DNA of 64,000 bases, from contig OU452223.1 in NCBI GenBank assembly GCA_911728455.2, forward strand, positions 16,425,802-16,489,801, given 5' to 3'. Both the position numbers and the translations under genes were made by a program. The stretch comes from Marthasterias glacialis (lineage: Eukaryota; Echinodermata; Asteroidea; Forcipulatida; Asteriidae). Below, piece by piece: positions 1 to 10,637 of the stretch. The notes below the pieces were generated by a model. That model worked only from the letters and a program-made list of their open reading frames with translations, did no database searches and was not told the DNA's origin. Each line of letters begins with the position of its first letter. Position 1 is the stretch's first letter.

Positions 1-711
1 TGTTGACGACTCACAGATCACAACTGTCAATAGTGTACGTAACCTTGGAACAAGTATCACTTTCGACCTCAGCATGCAAAATCAGATCAACATTTGCCGT
101 TCGTCATCACTAGCCCTTCATAAAATCGGAAAGTTAAGGAAACATCTAGATCAACAGACCACTGAAAGACTGGTTCATGCTTTTATCTCATGCCATATCG
201 ACTTCTGCAACAGCCTTCTCCATTGTCTGCCCACCTCACAAATTGCAAAGCTCCAACGGATTCAGAACTCTGCAACAAGACTTGTCACCCACTCATCACC
301 CAGCAAACATATCACCCCAATACTCCATACACTTCATTGGTTACCTGTCTCCAAGCGCATAGAATTCAAACTCCTCCTACTGACATACTGCCTCAACCAA
401 TCTGCACCCAAATACCTCCAAGAACTCCTTCATCCATACAAACCTCTTCGTTCCAGCTCCACTTTTCAACTCATCCCATACATCGCACGCACTAAATCAT
501 ATGGCCAGCGCTCATTTTCACATGCTTCACCGACAATGTGGAACAATTTGCCGAACTTCATCAAAACTGCTTCTAATGAGAACATTTTCAAATCTATGCT
601 AAAAACTTACCTCTTTAATTAACTGGGTTTTTTTTTTTTTGTAAAGCGCTTCAGGACTTTTGTGTTGAGGTGCTATGTACATGATATAAGCACAGTTTAT
701 TATTATTATTA
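1..711 (+). mobile_element. 5'-truncated LINE, CR1/L2-like 3' end
   Basis: The window opens inside the 3' part of a non-LTR retrotransposon. The coding tail (2-622) is followed by a short 3' UTR with the 'taaagcgcttcaggac' block typical of CR1/L2-type tails, ending in ATT microsatellite units near 696-711. The element lies upstream of the PDE12 exons, presumably in an intron. The 5' end is outside the window, so truncation by the window edge cannot be separated from biological truncation. Confidence 0.75.
2..622 (+). pseudogene. LINE reverse transcriptase C-terminal region, partial
   Basis: An open frame runs from the left edge to a TAA at 620-622. It reads VRNLGTSITFDLS, then HAFISCHIDFCNSLLHCLP, then LQRIQNSATRLV, then LHWLPVSKRIEFKLLLLTY, then YGQRSFSHASPTMWNNLPN and ends LKTYLFN. 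These blocks are the conserved region after the RT palm in CR1/L2/jockey-type LINE ORF2 proteins (thumb and C-terminal part). The catalytic YxDD block and the endonuclease would lie further 5' and are not in the window. The frame is intact, so the copy is fairly young, but without its 5' part it is treated as a fragment, not a host gene. Confidence 0.8.
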
Positions 712-867
712 CTATAAGTGAGAACCCAAATTTTAAAATCTATTATAGGCCGTAATGAGAGCTAATGTAAATCATTCAGAATGGGTGTGATGGATTCCCG
801 AGTGTGAGTTCTGATGACGAGTCTAGCAGCCAAATTTTGTAGACGCTGTCAAGGCCACACCTGCCAT

Positions 868-962
868 TTGAATTAAGCTCCCTGCCTTACTTCATCAAAC
901 AACATTTTTAGACATCTTCAAGAGAGAACTGAAATCGCATTTGCATCACTAGTTATTTCAAT
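868..962 (+). mobile_element. Degenerate second LINE 3' remnant
   Basis: The stretch resembles the terminal WN-LP-xFI...FKxxLKxHLF block of CR1/L2 ORF2: it reads LSSLPYFIKQHF and then, after a frame slip, FKRELKSHLHH. It has stops and no tail. It could also be chance similarity. Confidence 0.3.
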
Positions 963-1418
963 TTAAAGGTCCCATGAATTTTTTTTGTTATTGGTAAAAA
1001 AAATAAAGTATGCCTATTATAGTATATCTTTACTTTTTTCACATTTTGTACATGCGTATTAATCGTAGAAATAACGATTTCTAAAATTAGGGGGTTGCCG
1101 TGCTCCGCCCACCCTTCCTCATTAACATAAAATCTGTGACGTAGACAGTGGAACGGCTGACCAGGGCCATGTGTGTGACAATAACATACAATGCATTGTT
1201 GACCACTCGGTACCAGAGCCGTCTTTGAAATGTTTTACCACAGCCTACGTCATGGATCATTGTGCAATCAGATGGCACACATTTTTGGGGCTCAATTAAA
1301 GTGTATTAAGGCATAACAGACACATTAAAATAGTCAATACTATGTTTTGTTAACTTCAAACCATATATTAAGCCACAAAAGTGTTCCGTAACAAAAAACC
1401 TCTTCATGGGCCCTTTAA
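963..1418. mobile_element. TTAA-flanked TIR element (MITE-like)
   Basis: The left end reads TTAAAGGTCCCATGAA and the right end, reverse-complemented, reads TTAAAGGGCCCATGAAGAGG. This gives inverted termini of about 16 bp with TTAA at both outer edges. Total length is 456 bp with no coding potential, as expected for a non-autonomous DNA element. TTAA ends fit piggyBac- or Kolobok-type target choice, but the superfamily is not proven. It sits just before the first visible PDE12 exon. Confidence 0.65.
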
Positions 1419-1554
1419 CACTTGAGCATGGCTTATGTGTGCCACACTGCTTGTTTTGTGTTGGCGCTTTGATCGGTTTTCCCTGATTAGTGCACCATAT
1501 AAGTTTACATAATTTTTAATGTTATTATTGTTATTAATCATATCTGTTTGGCAG

Positions 1555-1675
1555 AGTAATCATCCTCGACCTGCAATTGTTCTCGCCGGTGATCTCAATA
1601 GCTCGCCCTCTAGTGGTGTGTATGAGTATCTGACGAAAGGGAGTATCCAACAGAACTCTGTAGAGTGGTATGCAA
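1555..1675 (+). CDS. PDE12: 2',5'-phosphodiesterase 12-like, penultimate coding exon
   Basis: The exon follows acceptor TTTGGCAG and ends at donor A|GTAAGT. It encodes SNHPRPAIVLAGDLNSSPSS, then GVYEYLTKGSIQQNSVEWYA. The GDLNSSPSSGVY motif is the GDxNSxPxSG block of the endonuclease/exonuclease/phosphatase fold (deadenylase and CCR4-like enzymes), in the form typical of PDE12, where Asp and Asn line the metal site. PDE12 is a mitochondrial enzyme that degrades 2',5'-oligoadenylate and removes poly(A) from mitochondrial RNAs. The exon leaves phase 1, which fits the next exon exactly (A + AT). The N-terminal part of the protein, with the targeting peptide, is outside the window; only the last two exons are present. 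Confidence 0.82.
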
Positions 1676-1930
1676 GTAAGTCATGATCGGTTACTGTGAG
1701 AAAATCACCTAAGATAGGGTGCCATGACAGAGTGGTCTGTTGCATCAGACTCCAGTTCTGATGGCCGAGTCCTGGTCAGGACACCAAATCCTGGTCAGGA
1801 CACTTGTGTACTTCTAATCACCCAGGAGTGAAAGGGTAGATACATTGGACCAGAATGATTACTAACCTGTGCGCCAATGTGGCTGCCAGTACTGCATACT
1901 CCAAATGACTTGCGAATGTTTAATGAATGC

Positions 1931-2232
1931 TTAAAGCCCCAGCTTCCATTCTTTGCACAAATCAAGATATTTGTAATCAAACAAACCTGTGAAAATGTCA
2001 GCTCATTTCATTGTTTTGTTTGCGAGAAAATTTTTGTAGGCATTCCTATAAGCAGAGTTTTCATCTCACTAGACGAAAACTTATTTTAGATCTTATTTCA
2101 TTTAGTATTAAAAACGATCCATTTAGGCAGAAATATTTAAAGGAAAGTTTTCTACCATTATCTTTAAACCATGTAAGGTACATGTTAATCTGTGAACTTT
2201 TTTCTTTTTACCAATGTTGACTGGGGCTTTAA
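1931..2232. mobile_element. TTAA-ended TIR element, copy 1
   Basis: It starts TTAAAGCCCCAGCTT and ends ACCAATGTTGACTGGGGCTTTAA. The internal sequence (a block around 'cattcctata...gcagagtttt') is the reverse complement of that in the element at 6249-6564, so the two are the same family in opposite orientation. It lies in the intron between the two PDE12 exons. The left end is diverged compared with the right. Confidence 0.65.
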
Positions 2233-2892
2233 GGCCCAGTGAACATGGGTTGCAATAGTGTAAGGCGTTTTGATACAATTCGGTGTATAAGTTTAAATAA
2301 GTGCCTATTATTATTGTAATTCTAGTTGTTATTATTAATTTTGCTGTGACCTTTTGAAATCCCTTTCAGTTTCCTTTCTTGACATAGATCAGTACACATG
2401 TGAACCTAGGACATTTACATTTACATTTCTTCATCGTTGGGTATCTTCAGGTCTACTGGGTACAGTGCTAGTCACGTTTAAAGATCATTGGTATCATTAC
2501 CAGAAAGATCTAAACAACAATATAATGTTTGCAAATGCACACAATAGTTTCACAGCATCATACACGATTTCTACCCCAATACATTGATTCTTTAAGCTTT
2601 CCTGAAATACTCCTTTGGAGTATGCAGCACCGGCAACCAGAAGGGGCGAAAGGCTGCCAATCATTCACATCAGCATGTGATGAGACACAGTCATAGCTGA
2701 GTGTCATGCCCAAGATACAAAAGCCATTGTTGGGACTCAAAAGCTTTACTCCGATTATTCAGAAACTGCTATTTTAGTTCACCACACTCTTTATATACAA
2801 ATTTCTTCACTTCAAATTGGGATTTTGTTGTTGTTATGAAATGCCTTCATGTAATCAAGAATGATTGAAAATGTGAAACCTTGACTCCACAG

Positions 2893-3164
2893 ATGGCAAG
2901 CAGGAGTTTTGTGGAGGAGTGGCTCTCGATAATCCCATCAGTCTCCAAGACGTCTGCAAGGATGTCGACTACACTAACTTTGTGGCCAGCTTCCAAGGCA
3001 AGCTGGACCATATCATGGTGGAGGGGGATAAGATTGATCTCCAACGAGTCATCCCGCTGTCCTCTCACGAAGAAGTGACGAAGCACATTGCCCTGCCTAA
3101 TGCCGTATTCCCTTCAGATCACTTGGCTTTGTTTTGCGAGCTTGGGTGGAAGGCTGACAGTTGA
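2893..3164 (+). CDS. PDE12: 2',5'-phosphodiesterase 12-like, terminal coding exon
   Basis: Acceptor CTCCACAG precedes the exon. The split Asn codon (A|AT) joins it in frame to the exon ending at 1675. It encodes NGKQEFCGGVALDNPISLQD, then YTNFVASFQGKLDHIM, then VIPLSSHEEVTKHIALPNAV, and ends FPSDHLALFCELGWKADS before TGA at 3162-3164. The SDHxAL block is the catalytic C-terminal motif of the family (Asp-His pair), and the SHEEVTxHxALP stretch is a strong PDE12-type match. No frameshift is visible. The 3' UTR runs into repeats; an AATAAA at 3758-3763 is a weak candidate polyadenylation signal. Confidence 0.88.
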
Positions 3165-3260
3165 TGATATGAAAGTGAACAATGAACTTGTGATCATAAA
3201 ATGTGTATAATCAACCAGCAGATAAGTCATGTGTGATATCACTTTTTATTTTTGATATTA

Positions 3261-3580
3261 GTACTGTCGGAACAATCAATATCATCCATGATGGTTTTGA
3301 GTTGTAGATAAACTATGCCCGACTGCACTGTAATATCATGTGGTGAATGCATCTGCAAAGTACACGGTCAACCCTACTACTGTCTGACCATTCAACATCG
3401 TCCACAGTGGTTTTGAGTGATGGATAAACTATGCCGGCCTGCAATTTTATATCATGTGGTAAATGCATCTACCCTGTACACAGGCAACCCTCCTACTGTC
3501 TGACCAGTCAATATTTTATCATCCAGGTGGTTAAACTATGGATAAACTATGCAAGTTTGCAATGAATGCATGATCTACTC
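3261..3580 (+). repeat. Tandem repeat of about 116 bp, nearly three copies
   Basis: The phrases 'ctactgtctgacca-tcaat', 'gataaactatgcc' and 'atatcatgtggt-aatgcatct' recur at about 3261, 3380 and 3495. The copies are diverged and the third is degraded. The repeat lies just 3' of the PDE12 stop, so it is probably in the 3' UTR or intergenic. No coding potential. Confidence 0.6.
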
Positions 3581-3584
3581 AACG

Positions 3585-5215
3585 TTTTCTCAAAACATGG
3601 ACATTTCTTTCACAATGTACATGTAGAGTAATAGTGTTATCCGATTTACGGTTTGGAATGCATTATAATCAAAAAAAAAACTAAGTCTTTGGCTGAGGCC
3701 TTGCTCTCCAGTGCAGAACCCAAGCAGGGCCAGGGGGATGGATTTTAGAGGAGTAATAATAAAAGTCTTAATTAGCGCACGTATCTACCAACAGTTAGGT
3801 ACTCAAGCCGCTTATTATTATTTTTTAAGACAGCTTTTTGAAGTTTTTGAATTACGAGACCTATTTATGTAGCACTTTATGAGGGCTTACAGGGTGCTGC
3901 TGTGCATTCAACAGCCACTACCAGAAACACTGGGGCAAACTAGCGATAAGTGTAACTGGGTTCTTTTTGCGTGCAATGCACGACGCACGGAACCTATGGC
4001 TTTATGTACCATTTTAAGGATGAAGCAATAATTTTTAAGTGTCTTGCTGAAGGACACAAGTATCAAGACCAGGACTCGAACCCACACTCTGCTGATCAGA
4101 AACACCAGAGCTTGAGTCCAGTGTGATTGACCGCTCGGCCACAACATGCCACCTTAAAGTTATTGAGGGTAAGCTCAAAGCTAAGGATGGTTGATTCTTC
4201 ATATCTGGAATTCATCCTAGTCAATACAGTTTGAAGCAATGGTAAAATGTTGGCTATTGATGCATGTTTTGGCACAGTAATTACATCATATATTTACTCA
4301 TTCAAAACGTACATTTCTCTCTCAGCATTGATTGTACTACAGTGTATGTACTTGTACTATGTATGTTGTAATAATGTTGTCTAATATGGGCCTTTAAATA
4401 TGTCTTATAATTTAAAAATCACTTTCTTACCAATGTTATACCATTTCTTTGATTAGTATACATTAATCAGTGAGATTAAAGTTCTGTCTAGAATCAGCAA
4501 TTTTATCGAACAACTTATTTTTGAAACCAATGAGGGCGTAAGTCCAGGCCCTGGGACAAAGCCTTGCCCCCCTGTACAGAATCCATCAATTACAGGCATA
4601 AACCAGAGGGTGGATTTGAGCTTCACATTGTACCCCATGAGGCCAAGTGCAAAGGTAACAATGATTGATTCCTCAACTTTGGAACTTACCCTTGGCAATA
4701 CAGTTTGTGACAACAGTGGCTTTTGGGTATGTACAATTGTATTGGTTCACTCTTATTAAAAAAAAGTTGCCTGTAATGAGTTTTGCCGCATTACTTACAT
4801 GTATTTACCCGTCATTTTCTCAAAACGGACATTTCTCACATTGATTGGTTTATGTACATGTAGGTATAATAACGTTATCTGATTGGGACTTTCGAATTCA
4901 TTATCAATCATTTTAAAAATTCCAGATCTTTGGCTAAGTCCTTGCGGTCTAGTGTAGAACCCTACCATCGATTCTTCATCCCTGATAAGTTACGATACAA
5001 CATTGGCTTCTGAGGATGTACAATGTACATGTATTGTTTTCAAAGTTGCCAGCAATGAGTTTTGCCACATTACGTACATGTATTTACTCATCATTTTCTC
5101 AAAACGGAGACATTTCTCACATTGATTGGTTGATGTACATGTAGGTGTAATAACGCTATCTGATCGGTGCTTTTGAATGCATTATCAATTAAACAAAATC
5201 AAGCTATAAGTTCTC
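3585..5215 (+). repeat. Cluster of diverged local repeats, no gene seen
   Basis: Phrases such as 'ttttctcaaaacggacatttctcacattgattgg', 'tacatgtaggtgtaataacg' and 'tctttggctaagtccttg...agtgtagaaccc' recur at about 3590-3720, 4300-4370, 4810-4960 and 5090-5190, so the stretch grew by local duplication. The intervening sequence (3740-4300) shows nothing recognisable. No exon with both splice sites and a family match was found; upstream exons of the EF-hand gene could still hide here. Confidence 0.45.
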
Positions 5216-5248
5216 TGCTTTCATCAGATCTCTGTTTATATTTCACAG

Positions 5249-5414
5249 TCCAGTAGGCTGTCCGTCCAGCGTCTAGCCACACCTCTGGTCAACGCTGAGA
5301 ATGCAGAGCAAAGGCTGAAGCACCAGATGGGTAAACAGTGGAAGGAAGTCCAGAGACTGTGCCGTCTCAAAGACCCCGAGAACTCAGGACAAGTGAATGG
5401 AGAGGACTTCAGAT
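5249..5414 (+). CDS. EF-hand protein (EFCAB6-like), exon
   Basis: The exon lies between acceptor TATTTCACAG and donor T|GTATGT. It encodes SSRLSVQRLATPLVNAENAE, then a basic helical stretch QRLKHQMGKQWKEVQRLCRL, then DPENSGQVNGEDFR. The phrase LKDPENSGQVNGEDF has the layout of an EF-hand loop (D-x-x-x-S-G-x-V-x-x-x-D-F), but the first ligand positions are irregular, so calcium binding is uncertain. It leaves phase 1 and joins exon 5977 to give FRCILETLGF. The architecture of many degenerate EF-hands joined by helical linkers resembles EFCAB6 (DJ-1-binding protein). The start of the protein is not visible. Confidence 0.72.
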
Positions 5415-5976
5415 GTATGTTTGGTTTTCCTACCCCACCCCCCACCCCCAATCTCTACCCTTCCTCTCACACACAGTTCTGTTGTGTATTTGCAGTGACT
5501 TAACTCTGGTTCAATCCAGAGCTGTGTAGACAGGGTGCCAGACTAGACTGCACATTGGGTTGTGCTACATTTTGAAAGAAATAGGGGTCCAGCAACCACC
5601 TGACCAAAGAAAACTGGTCCCTCGGTGTCGCAAGTCTCTAACTAAACAGCTCTGGTTCAGTTTTGTTTTTTGTTTTGAGGGTAAAAGGTTTTAGGTCATG
5701 AAATTTGCCAATTGACCCAGGGTGCTGAGTGCATTATTTGTTAATCCTGCATTCTCCCTTAGCAGTGGTCTGCTTGCCAAATGCTTAATTAAAACACCTT
5801 AAAATTCTCACCAAACCCTGCATGCATTATGCCCGTAAGACCATTCATATCCCCGGTATATTTATACCCCAAGATAATTTGACAAGATTTTCAGAGCGAG
5901 GGCACATATAAAAAAGAAATTCAGTATTAACATTTGAGTATATGCATTATGAAAAGTTTTCTGGGTTTCTTTTTAG

Positions 5977-6061
5977 GTATCCTGGAAACCCTTGGGTTTT
6001 CATTATCTGGTGATGAGTTTGATCAACTGACTACAAAGTATGACCTGAAAGAGAATGGAAA
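5977..6061 (+). CDS. EF-hand protein (EFCAB6-like), exon
   Basis: Acceptor CTTTTTAG and donor A|GTAAGT bound it. It encodes ILETLGFSLSGDEFDQLTTK, then YDLKENG. This is the exiting helix of one EF-hand (ILETLGFSLS) and the entering helix plus start of the loop of the next (FDQLTTKYDLKENGK). It enters in phase 1 and leaves in phase 2, matching both neighbours. Confidence 0.75.
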
Positions 6062-6248
6062 GTAAGTAATACAACCTCTGGAAAAAATGCCAAAAAATAC
6101 TCACAAATAGGTTTTTCATATCCATGGGGAAATGGACTCTAATGGTTTTCCTCTTTCAGAACTTGCCAAGAAACTATAAACTTGCCTTTCATATGTTTCT
6201 ATTGCATTCAGAATTTCAGTATCTGTGTTAAGAATTGCTTTTGATCAA

Positions 6249-6564
6249 TTAAAGCCCTAGGTCAACATTGGTAAGAAGAAAAACATAAATGTTCACAGAT
6301 TTACATATACCTTATATGGTGTAAAGATGGTATATGATGGTAGCAAACTTTTCTTAAAATATTTCTGCCTGAAGTGTTATCGTTTTTTAATAATAAATGA
6401 AATAAGATCCAAAATTAGCTTTTGTCCCAGTGAGACGAAAACTCTGCCTATAGGAATGCGCACAAAAATGCTGAATGCATTTTTACCGTTTTCTCACAAA
6501 CGAAACAACAAAATGAGCGGACATTTTCACAGGTCAGTTTACCAATGTTGAGCTGGGACTTTAA
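6249..6564. mobile_element. TTAA-ended TIR element, copy 2
   Basis: It begins TTAAAGCCCTAGGTCAACAT and ends, reverse-complemented, TTAAAGTCCCAGCTCAACAT; the inverted repeat extends through TTGGTAA on both sides (about 27 bp). This is the best-preserved copy of the family also found at 1931 and 8977. At 316 bp it has no transposase, so it is non-autonomous. It lies in an intron of the EF-hand gene. Confidence 0.75.
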
Positions 6565-6977
6565 ACCGAGCCAATTTAGATTAATATGTTTATGTGTGCC
6601 AGCCTGGGACATGTAAGTGTAGGAAATGAATCAAAAGTCTGAATGGAAGCAGCGTTCTAGTTAGATCAGTTAAGTATTCCAGCAGGCGCACATGGACTGG
6701 TCCGTTGGACCGATAGAACATTCTATTGGAGCGTTCAAAAAGGTAACACGCATATACTCCAGTGCAGGAATGTTCCTGTAGTATGTACTGGCGGTACACT
6801 GGATTGTGGGAGTATGCCTAAGAGAATGTTCCTTCTCGTCTAGATCATGCCTGACATTTTGAGACACTCCTTTAGGGCACACATGACAAGTGGATACTCA
6901 TCATAATAGAAACTCAATCTTTTCACGAATAAATTTATTAACAATGAATTTTGATGCAATATTTTGTTGTTGTGCAG

Positions 6978-7092
6978 ATTTGGTTACCTGGATTTCTTGA
7001 AGCATTCCGTCCTGAAACTTCATTCAGTGGCTGAGGAAGGAGAGGACAGACCCTCCATGTCTAGGCATAGAATACACCCATCCAAGATCCCG
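6978..7092 (+). CDS. EF-hand protein (EFCAB6-like), exon
   Basis: Acceptor TTGTGCAG and donor CCG|GTAAGA bound it. With the split Lys codon it continues the preceding loop as GKFGYLDFLKHSVLKLHS, completing the EF-hand (G-K-F-G-Y-x-D-F). A polar linker follows (VAEEGEDRPSMSRHRIHPSK), unlikely to be folded. It leaves phase 0, which fits exon 8596. Confidence 0.75.
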
Positions 7093-7197
7093 GTAAGAAT
7101 GTTTTTTATATCCCCAAAAAACTAAAGTTCTGTGACGGGCCAAACTTTGACTTGAATTCTTCATTTGTGGTATATTTTCCATGCAGTGTTATAGATA

Positions 7198-7350
7198 TAG
7201 ACCATTTGCATAGGCCACTATGGGCGAGGTCAAACACTTCAAAAGTACATGTTTGTACGCGGGCTGCACAACTCTTTGGCAGTGGTAGGTCTTCCTTTGA
7301 TCTCCAGTGAGGGCGCTGTTTGAGCCTGTGACGTCATATGCAAGGGGTCC
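7198..7350. mobile_element. Possible short TIR element
   Basis: The left end TAGACCATTTGCATA and the right end, reverse-complemented GGACCCCTTGCATATGACGTCA, are weakly inverted and resemble the ends of the element at 61177-61349. Only the ends match; no target duplication was identified. In an intron of the EF-hand gene. Confidence 0.35.
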
Positions 7351-8110
7351 TCCAGAATATTTGTTTTGAACGTCAATATTTTGCGCTGTGCCACTGAACA
7401 AAACAGCTTTGAAATATGCATTTAGTACCTGATAAGTTGGTCTCTGATATTTACCGAGTTAACCAATGCTGAGATCAATTGGATTTGAACTTGGACTTTA
7501 CTTGTATTGACTCCTTGCACGCATGTCACACATGGTGACTGTGCCTTGCTCACCATTTTGGGAGCCTTAAATGTTCACTACACTGTATAACAAACAGGGA
7601 CATTGACTTCAAAAATGGCGCAGCCAAGATTATTGTCATTATGACATCATGTGAATTGGGTCAATACTTCCTCTGGATATTTAGCATTTGCCCTTTAGGG
7701 ACCATGTTTGTAAAATCTTCGTCTTTAGATGGCTCACATTACTGACATTCTAACATTTTCTTCTCAGTGAAAATGTAGGGAAAAAATACAAATGATTTTT
7801 ATGAAATGATGGACAATATGTGAACTCTGACCCCCTAGTGTCTTTGGCAAGAGACCCTTCAATGTCCTCCAAAAGATTGGCACATGTATGTATGGAGCAT
7901 GCAAGTTCCAATAACAAGCACTTGTTGTGTGGGCCTCCGACCAAATCCTCCTAAAGTCAAATAACTTCCAAATTTGGAGCATTTGTTGAGCAGTCTCATT
8001 AAGGTACTGTCTAGCAGGCCTCGAATGAACCCATGGCACCGACAGCAATTGCCGTGGTGTCCTGTGCTCTGGCTGTGGTGCCCTGTGCAAAGTTCCAATA
8101 CAAATTTACG

Positions 8111-8416
8111 TTTTCTTTATAGAAGTGCCCCTTACCAGAGGAAAATTGCTGTACCCCATCAAGAGCTAAGTTTAAGGCCTGGTATAGGATGTATGCACAA
8201 TTATCATTTGATGACATAGTCTATACTTTGAGCATTATTGGCTTAATGAGACTTAGTGCTGTGTTTTCTTTATAGAAGTGCCCCTTACCAGAGGAAAATT
8301 GCTGTACCCCATCAAGAGCTAAGTTTAAGGCCTGGTATAGGATGTATGCACAATTATCATTTGATGACATAGTCTATACTTTGAGCATTATTGGCTTAAT
8401 GAGACTTAGTGCTGTG
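8111..8416 (+). repeat. Perfect tandem duplication, 2 x 153 bp
   Basis: Bases 8111-8263 and 8264-8416 are identical by eye, starting 'ttttctttatagaagtgcc' and ending 'gacttagtgctgtg'. It is a very recent duplication or an assembly artefact, in the last intron of the EF-hand gene. Each copy brings a pyrimidine-rich stretch ending in TATAG, so a cryptic acceptor is duplicated too. Confidence 0.9.
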
Positions 8417-8595
8417 GCTTTATGTGGCTGCTATGGACATTATGGTTTGAGCCACTTTGAGCCACTCAAAGAAAATAGATCTAAAGGCCAAAACCTTGAA
8501 ATAAAACAAGGTGACCAAGAACATGGATTTCAGAATGCATAAAAAAGGGGAAATTTTAAATTACTACTTCCTGTCCTCTACCCGTCCTATTCCAG

Positions 8596-8873
8596 ACCAA
8601 GCCTGGATCGTCTAGCAGCGACATGATACAAGCCATGCTTAGAGTGCGGGAGTGTATCATTGGCAACTGGAAACAGGTGAGGAGAGTCTTCAGTGGGGTC
8701 GACCCCTCAGGGACGGGCATCGTGACCGCCATGCAGTTCCGCTCCGTCCTGCGTCAGTTCAACATCAACAGTTCCTGTCTGAAGACAAGTTCTTTCATTT
8801 GATGACGTACCACGACAGGTGTCTGGAGGGTAAGATCTCGTACAACGACTTCTTAAGGGCTGTGCTACATTGA
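8596..8873 (+). CDS. EF-hand protein (EFCAB6-like), terminal exon with apparent frameshift
   Basis: Acceptor CTATTCCAG starts the exon in phase 0. It encodes TKPGSSSDMIQAMLRVRECI, then NWKQVRRVFSGVDPSGTGIV, then TAMQFRSVLRQFNIN. This is an EF-hand whose loop DPSGTGIVTAMQF follows a helix. The frame then shifts near 8774-8776: in the next frame the text continues LSEDKFFHLMTYHDRCLEGK, then ISYNDFLRAVLH and TGA at 8871-8873, a second EF-hand. One extra C in the run at 8774-8775 would restore one continuous frame. Without it, translation ends at 8802-8804 after a short unrelated tail. The protein-like sense of both halves argues for sequencing error, polymorphism or recent mutation. Confidence 0.7.
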
Positions 8874-8976
8874 GACTATTTTGTGATTCAGGTTTTGGAA
8901 AGGAAGATGTGAACAAATCAGGAGGAGGCTCATTTTTGTGTGGTACACCGATGTGCAGAGATTGTACAGTGTCTTC

Positions 8977-9306
8977 TTGAAGGATTCAGACAGCATTGGT
9001 AATATTGAAAAGGACTAAAATATCCACAGATATGCACATAACTTACATTGTATAGAGATGGTCGTACTTCCCTTGAAATATTTTTGCCCGAACTGCTATA
9101 GTTTTTGAGAAATGAGGTAGAAAAAACTACTTTTGATCTTGTGAGACCAAAACTTCATTGAAACATTTTTTTATTTTACTATTTTCTTGCGACTCCGATG
9201 ACCGATTGAGTCTAAATTTTCACGGGTGTGTTATTTCATGTATATGTTGGGTCATATAAAGTGCGGATACTGACTGGTCTTTGACAATAACCAACAGGTG
9301 CTTTAA
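8977..9306. mobile_element. TTAA-type TIR element, copy 3 (diverged)
   Basis: The left end (TTGAAGGATTCAGACAGCAT, then TGGTAATATTGAAAAGGACT) pairs with the reverse complement of the right end (TTAAAGCACCTGTTGGTTAT, then TGTCAAAGACC). The internal 'tttgatcttgtgagaccaaaac' and 'aaattttcacgggtgtgtta' match the layout of copies 1 and 2. The outer sequence resembles a TTAA-flanked repeat I know to be abundant in echinoderm transcripts; this is from memory and needs a database comparison. Confidence 0.6.
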
Positions 9307-10631
9307 TGGAATATCCACAGCAAGGTCTCAGCCTTGTGTTTGTAAGAAAGATGTACACTATTATTGTTACACGTATACGTTACAGACAATCATAGAGGAT
9401 ACCAATGTAGAAGCATCTTGTTGGTACTAGTTATTTTATTTTACCTAAAAAGACAACTGACTTAAGACCAAACCACTTCTTCAACACTGATGTCAATGTA
9501 GAGACTGTGCAAGTCTTTCTCATCTTCAAACGCTGTTTAGAATCATTGGGTTCCCTAGCACATAGCTTTAACGTCTGAAGGAAACAAAGTCAAATATGTG
9601 CTTGACTTGCACAATCTACATGTACTTCCCATGTTGCTAGTAGTGAGCCTGCAATTAAGGTTCAGCTTTCAAATTTTCACTACACTCATATTAGTAAGTG
9701 ACGTTGAAGCTGTGTGTCTTCAATACGCAGCCTAAGTTAGGACTACAGATAGACCAGAGGCTGTAGTCTAAAAAAAATACTTAGATAGATCTTTAGGTAC
9801 AATTTTTTTTACTTATCTTAAGTACCAATGCATTCAAGCATTCATGAATAAACAAGTGATGTTTTAAACTTGATAAAAATGTCATCATTCATCAAGCAAT
9901 AGATTGACTTGGTATCGGAAGTTAACCAAAGTTGGCAGAGCTCAGGATGTGGTTGAAAAACTACAATGCACACAAACATCTTTTTCAAACTGTTATCACT
10001 TTGGAAAGTTAAAAACAACCCACTAATACTAACACATGGTCGAGAGAGGCTTGGGCATTGCTGAAAACTCATGTACATTTGGAAAGCTCAAGGTGGATCT
10101 CCCATGTTTAGATCTTGACTTCTGTTAGTGTATAAAATCACAGCAAATATAGTTTATTTATAAACAAGAGAGTCAATAGTTCTTGGTTGGGAGAGCATAT
10201 TCATTCAAGTCATCACTAAATACATGCTAACATGACACTGTTTACTCCCTAATGATATGTTATAATGATAGTTATCTCACAAGGCAAGTTATTTTGGCAG
10301 TTATTTGCTGGCAGGGACGTTGATAAGCAGTGCATGTAGTTGTAGGTATAGGTTTGGGTTTGGGAAGATTTTCTGCCGAGATACACTGTATATATGGTGT
10401 GCAAAAATGATGAAGTAAATGACTTTTCTATGATATGAAATCACCAATTTGTTATTGAATATAAAATCTGTTTGTGTCATGTAAATAGGCTTTGACACGG
10501 TGTACAAAATCCTGAACTACATGTAAACAAATATGAAATGGTTAATTTTCTAGCCACTCTAGGCTTTGTAAGGGACGTGTGTGAAGTAACTGACTATGCA
10601 TTGTATTTGATTCTCATTTTGTATGTGTGTA

Positions 10632-10637
10632 AATAAA
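10632..10637 (+). terminator. Polyadenylation signal AATAAA
   Basis: A canonical hexamer in 'gtgtgtaaataaaacagc', followed within about 40 bases by 'tggctgtcttttgattatttg', a GT/T-rich downstream element. It would end the EF-hand gene's transcript. Confidence 0.45.

Noticed and set aside
7764-8098. - strand ORFs at 7750-8098 in the EF-hand intron
   Set aside because: Overlapping frames without splice context or similarity; they lie in an intron of the + strand gene.
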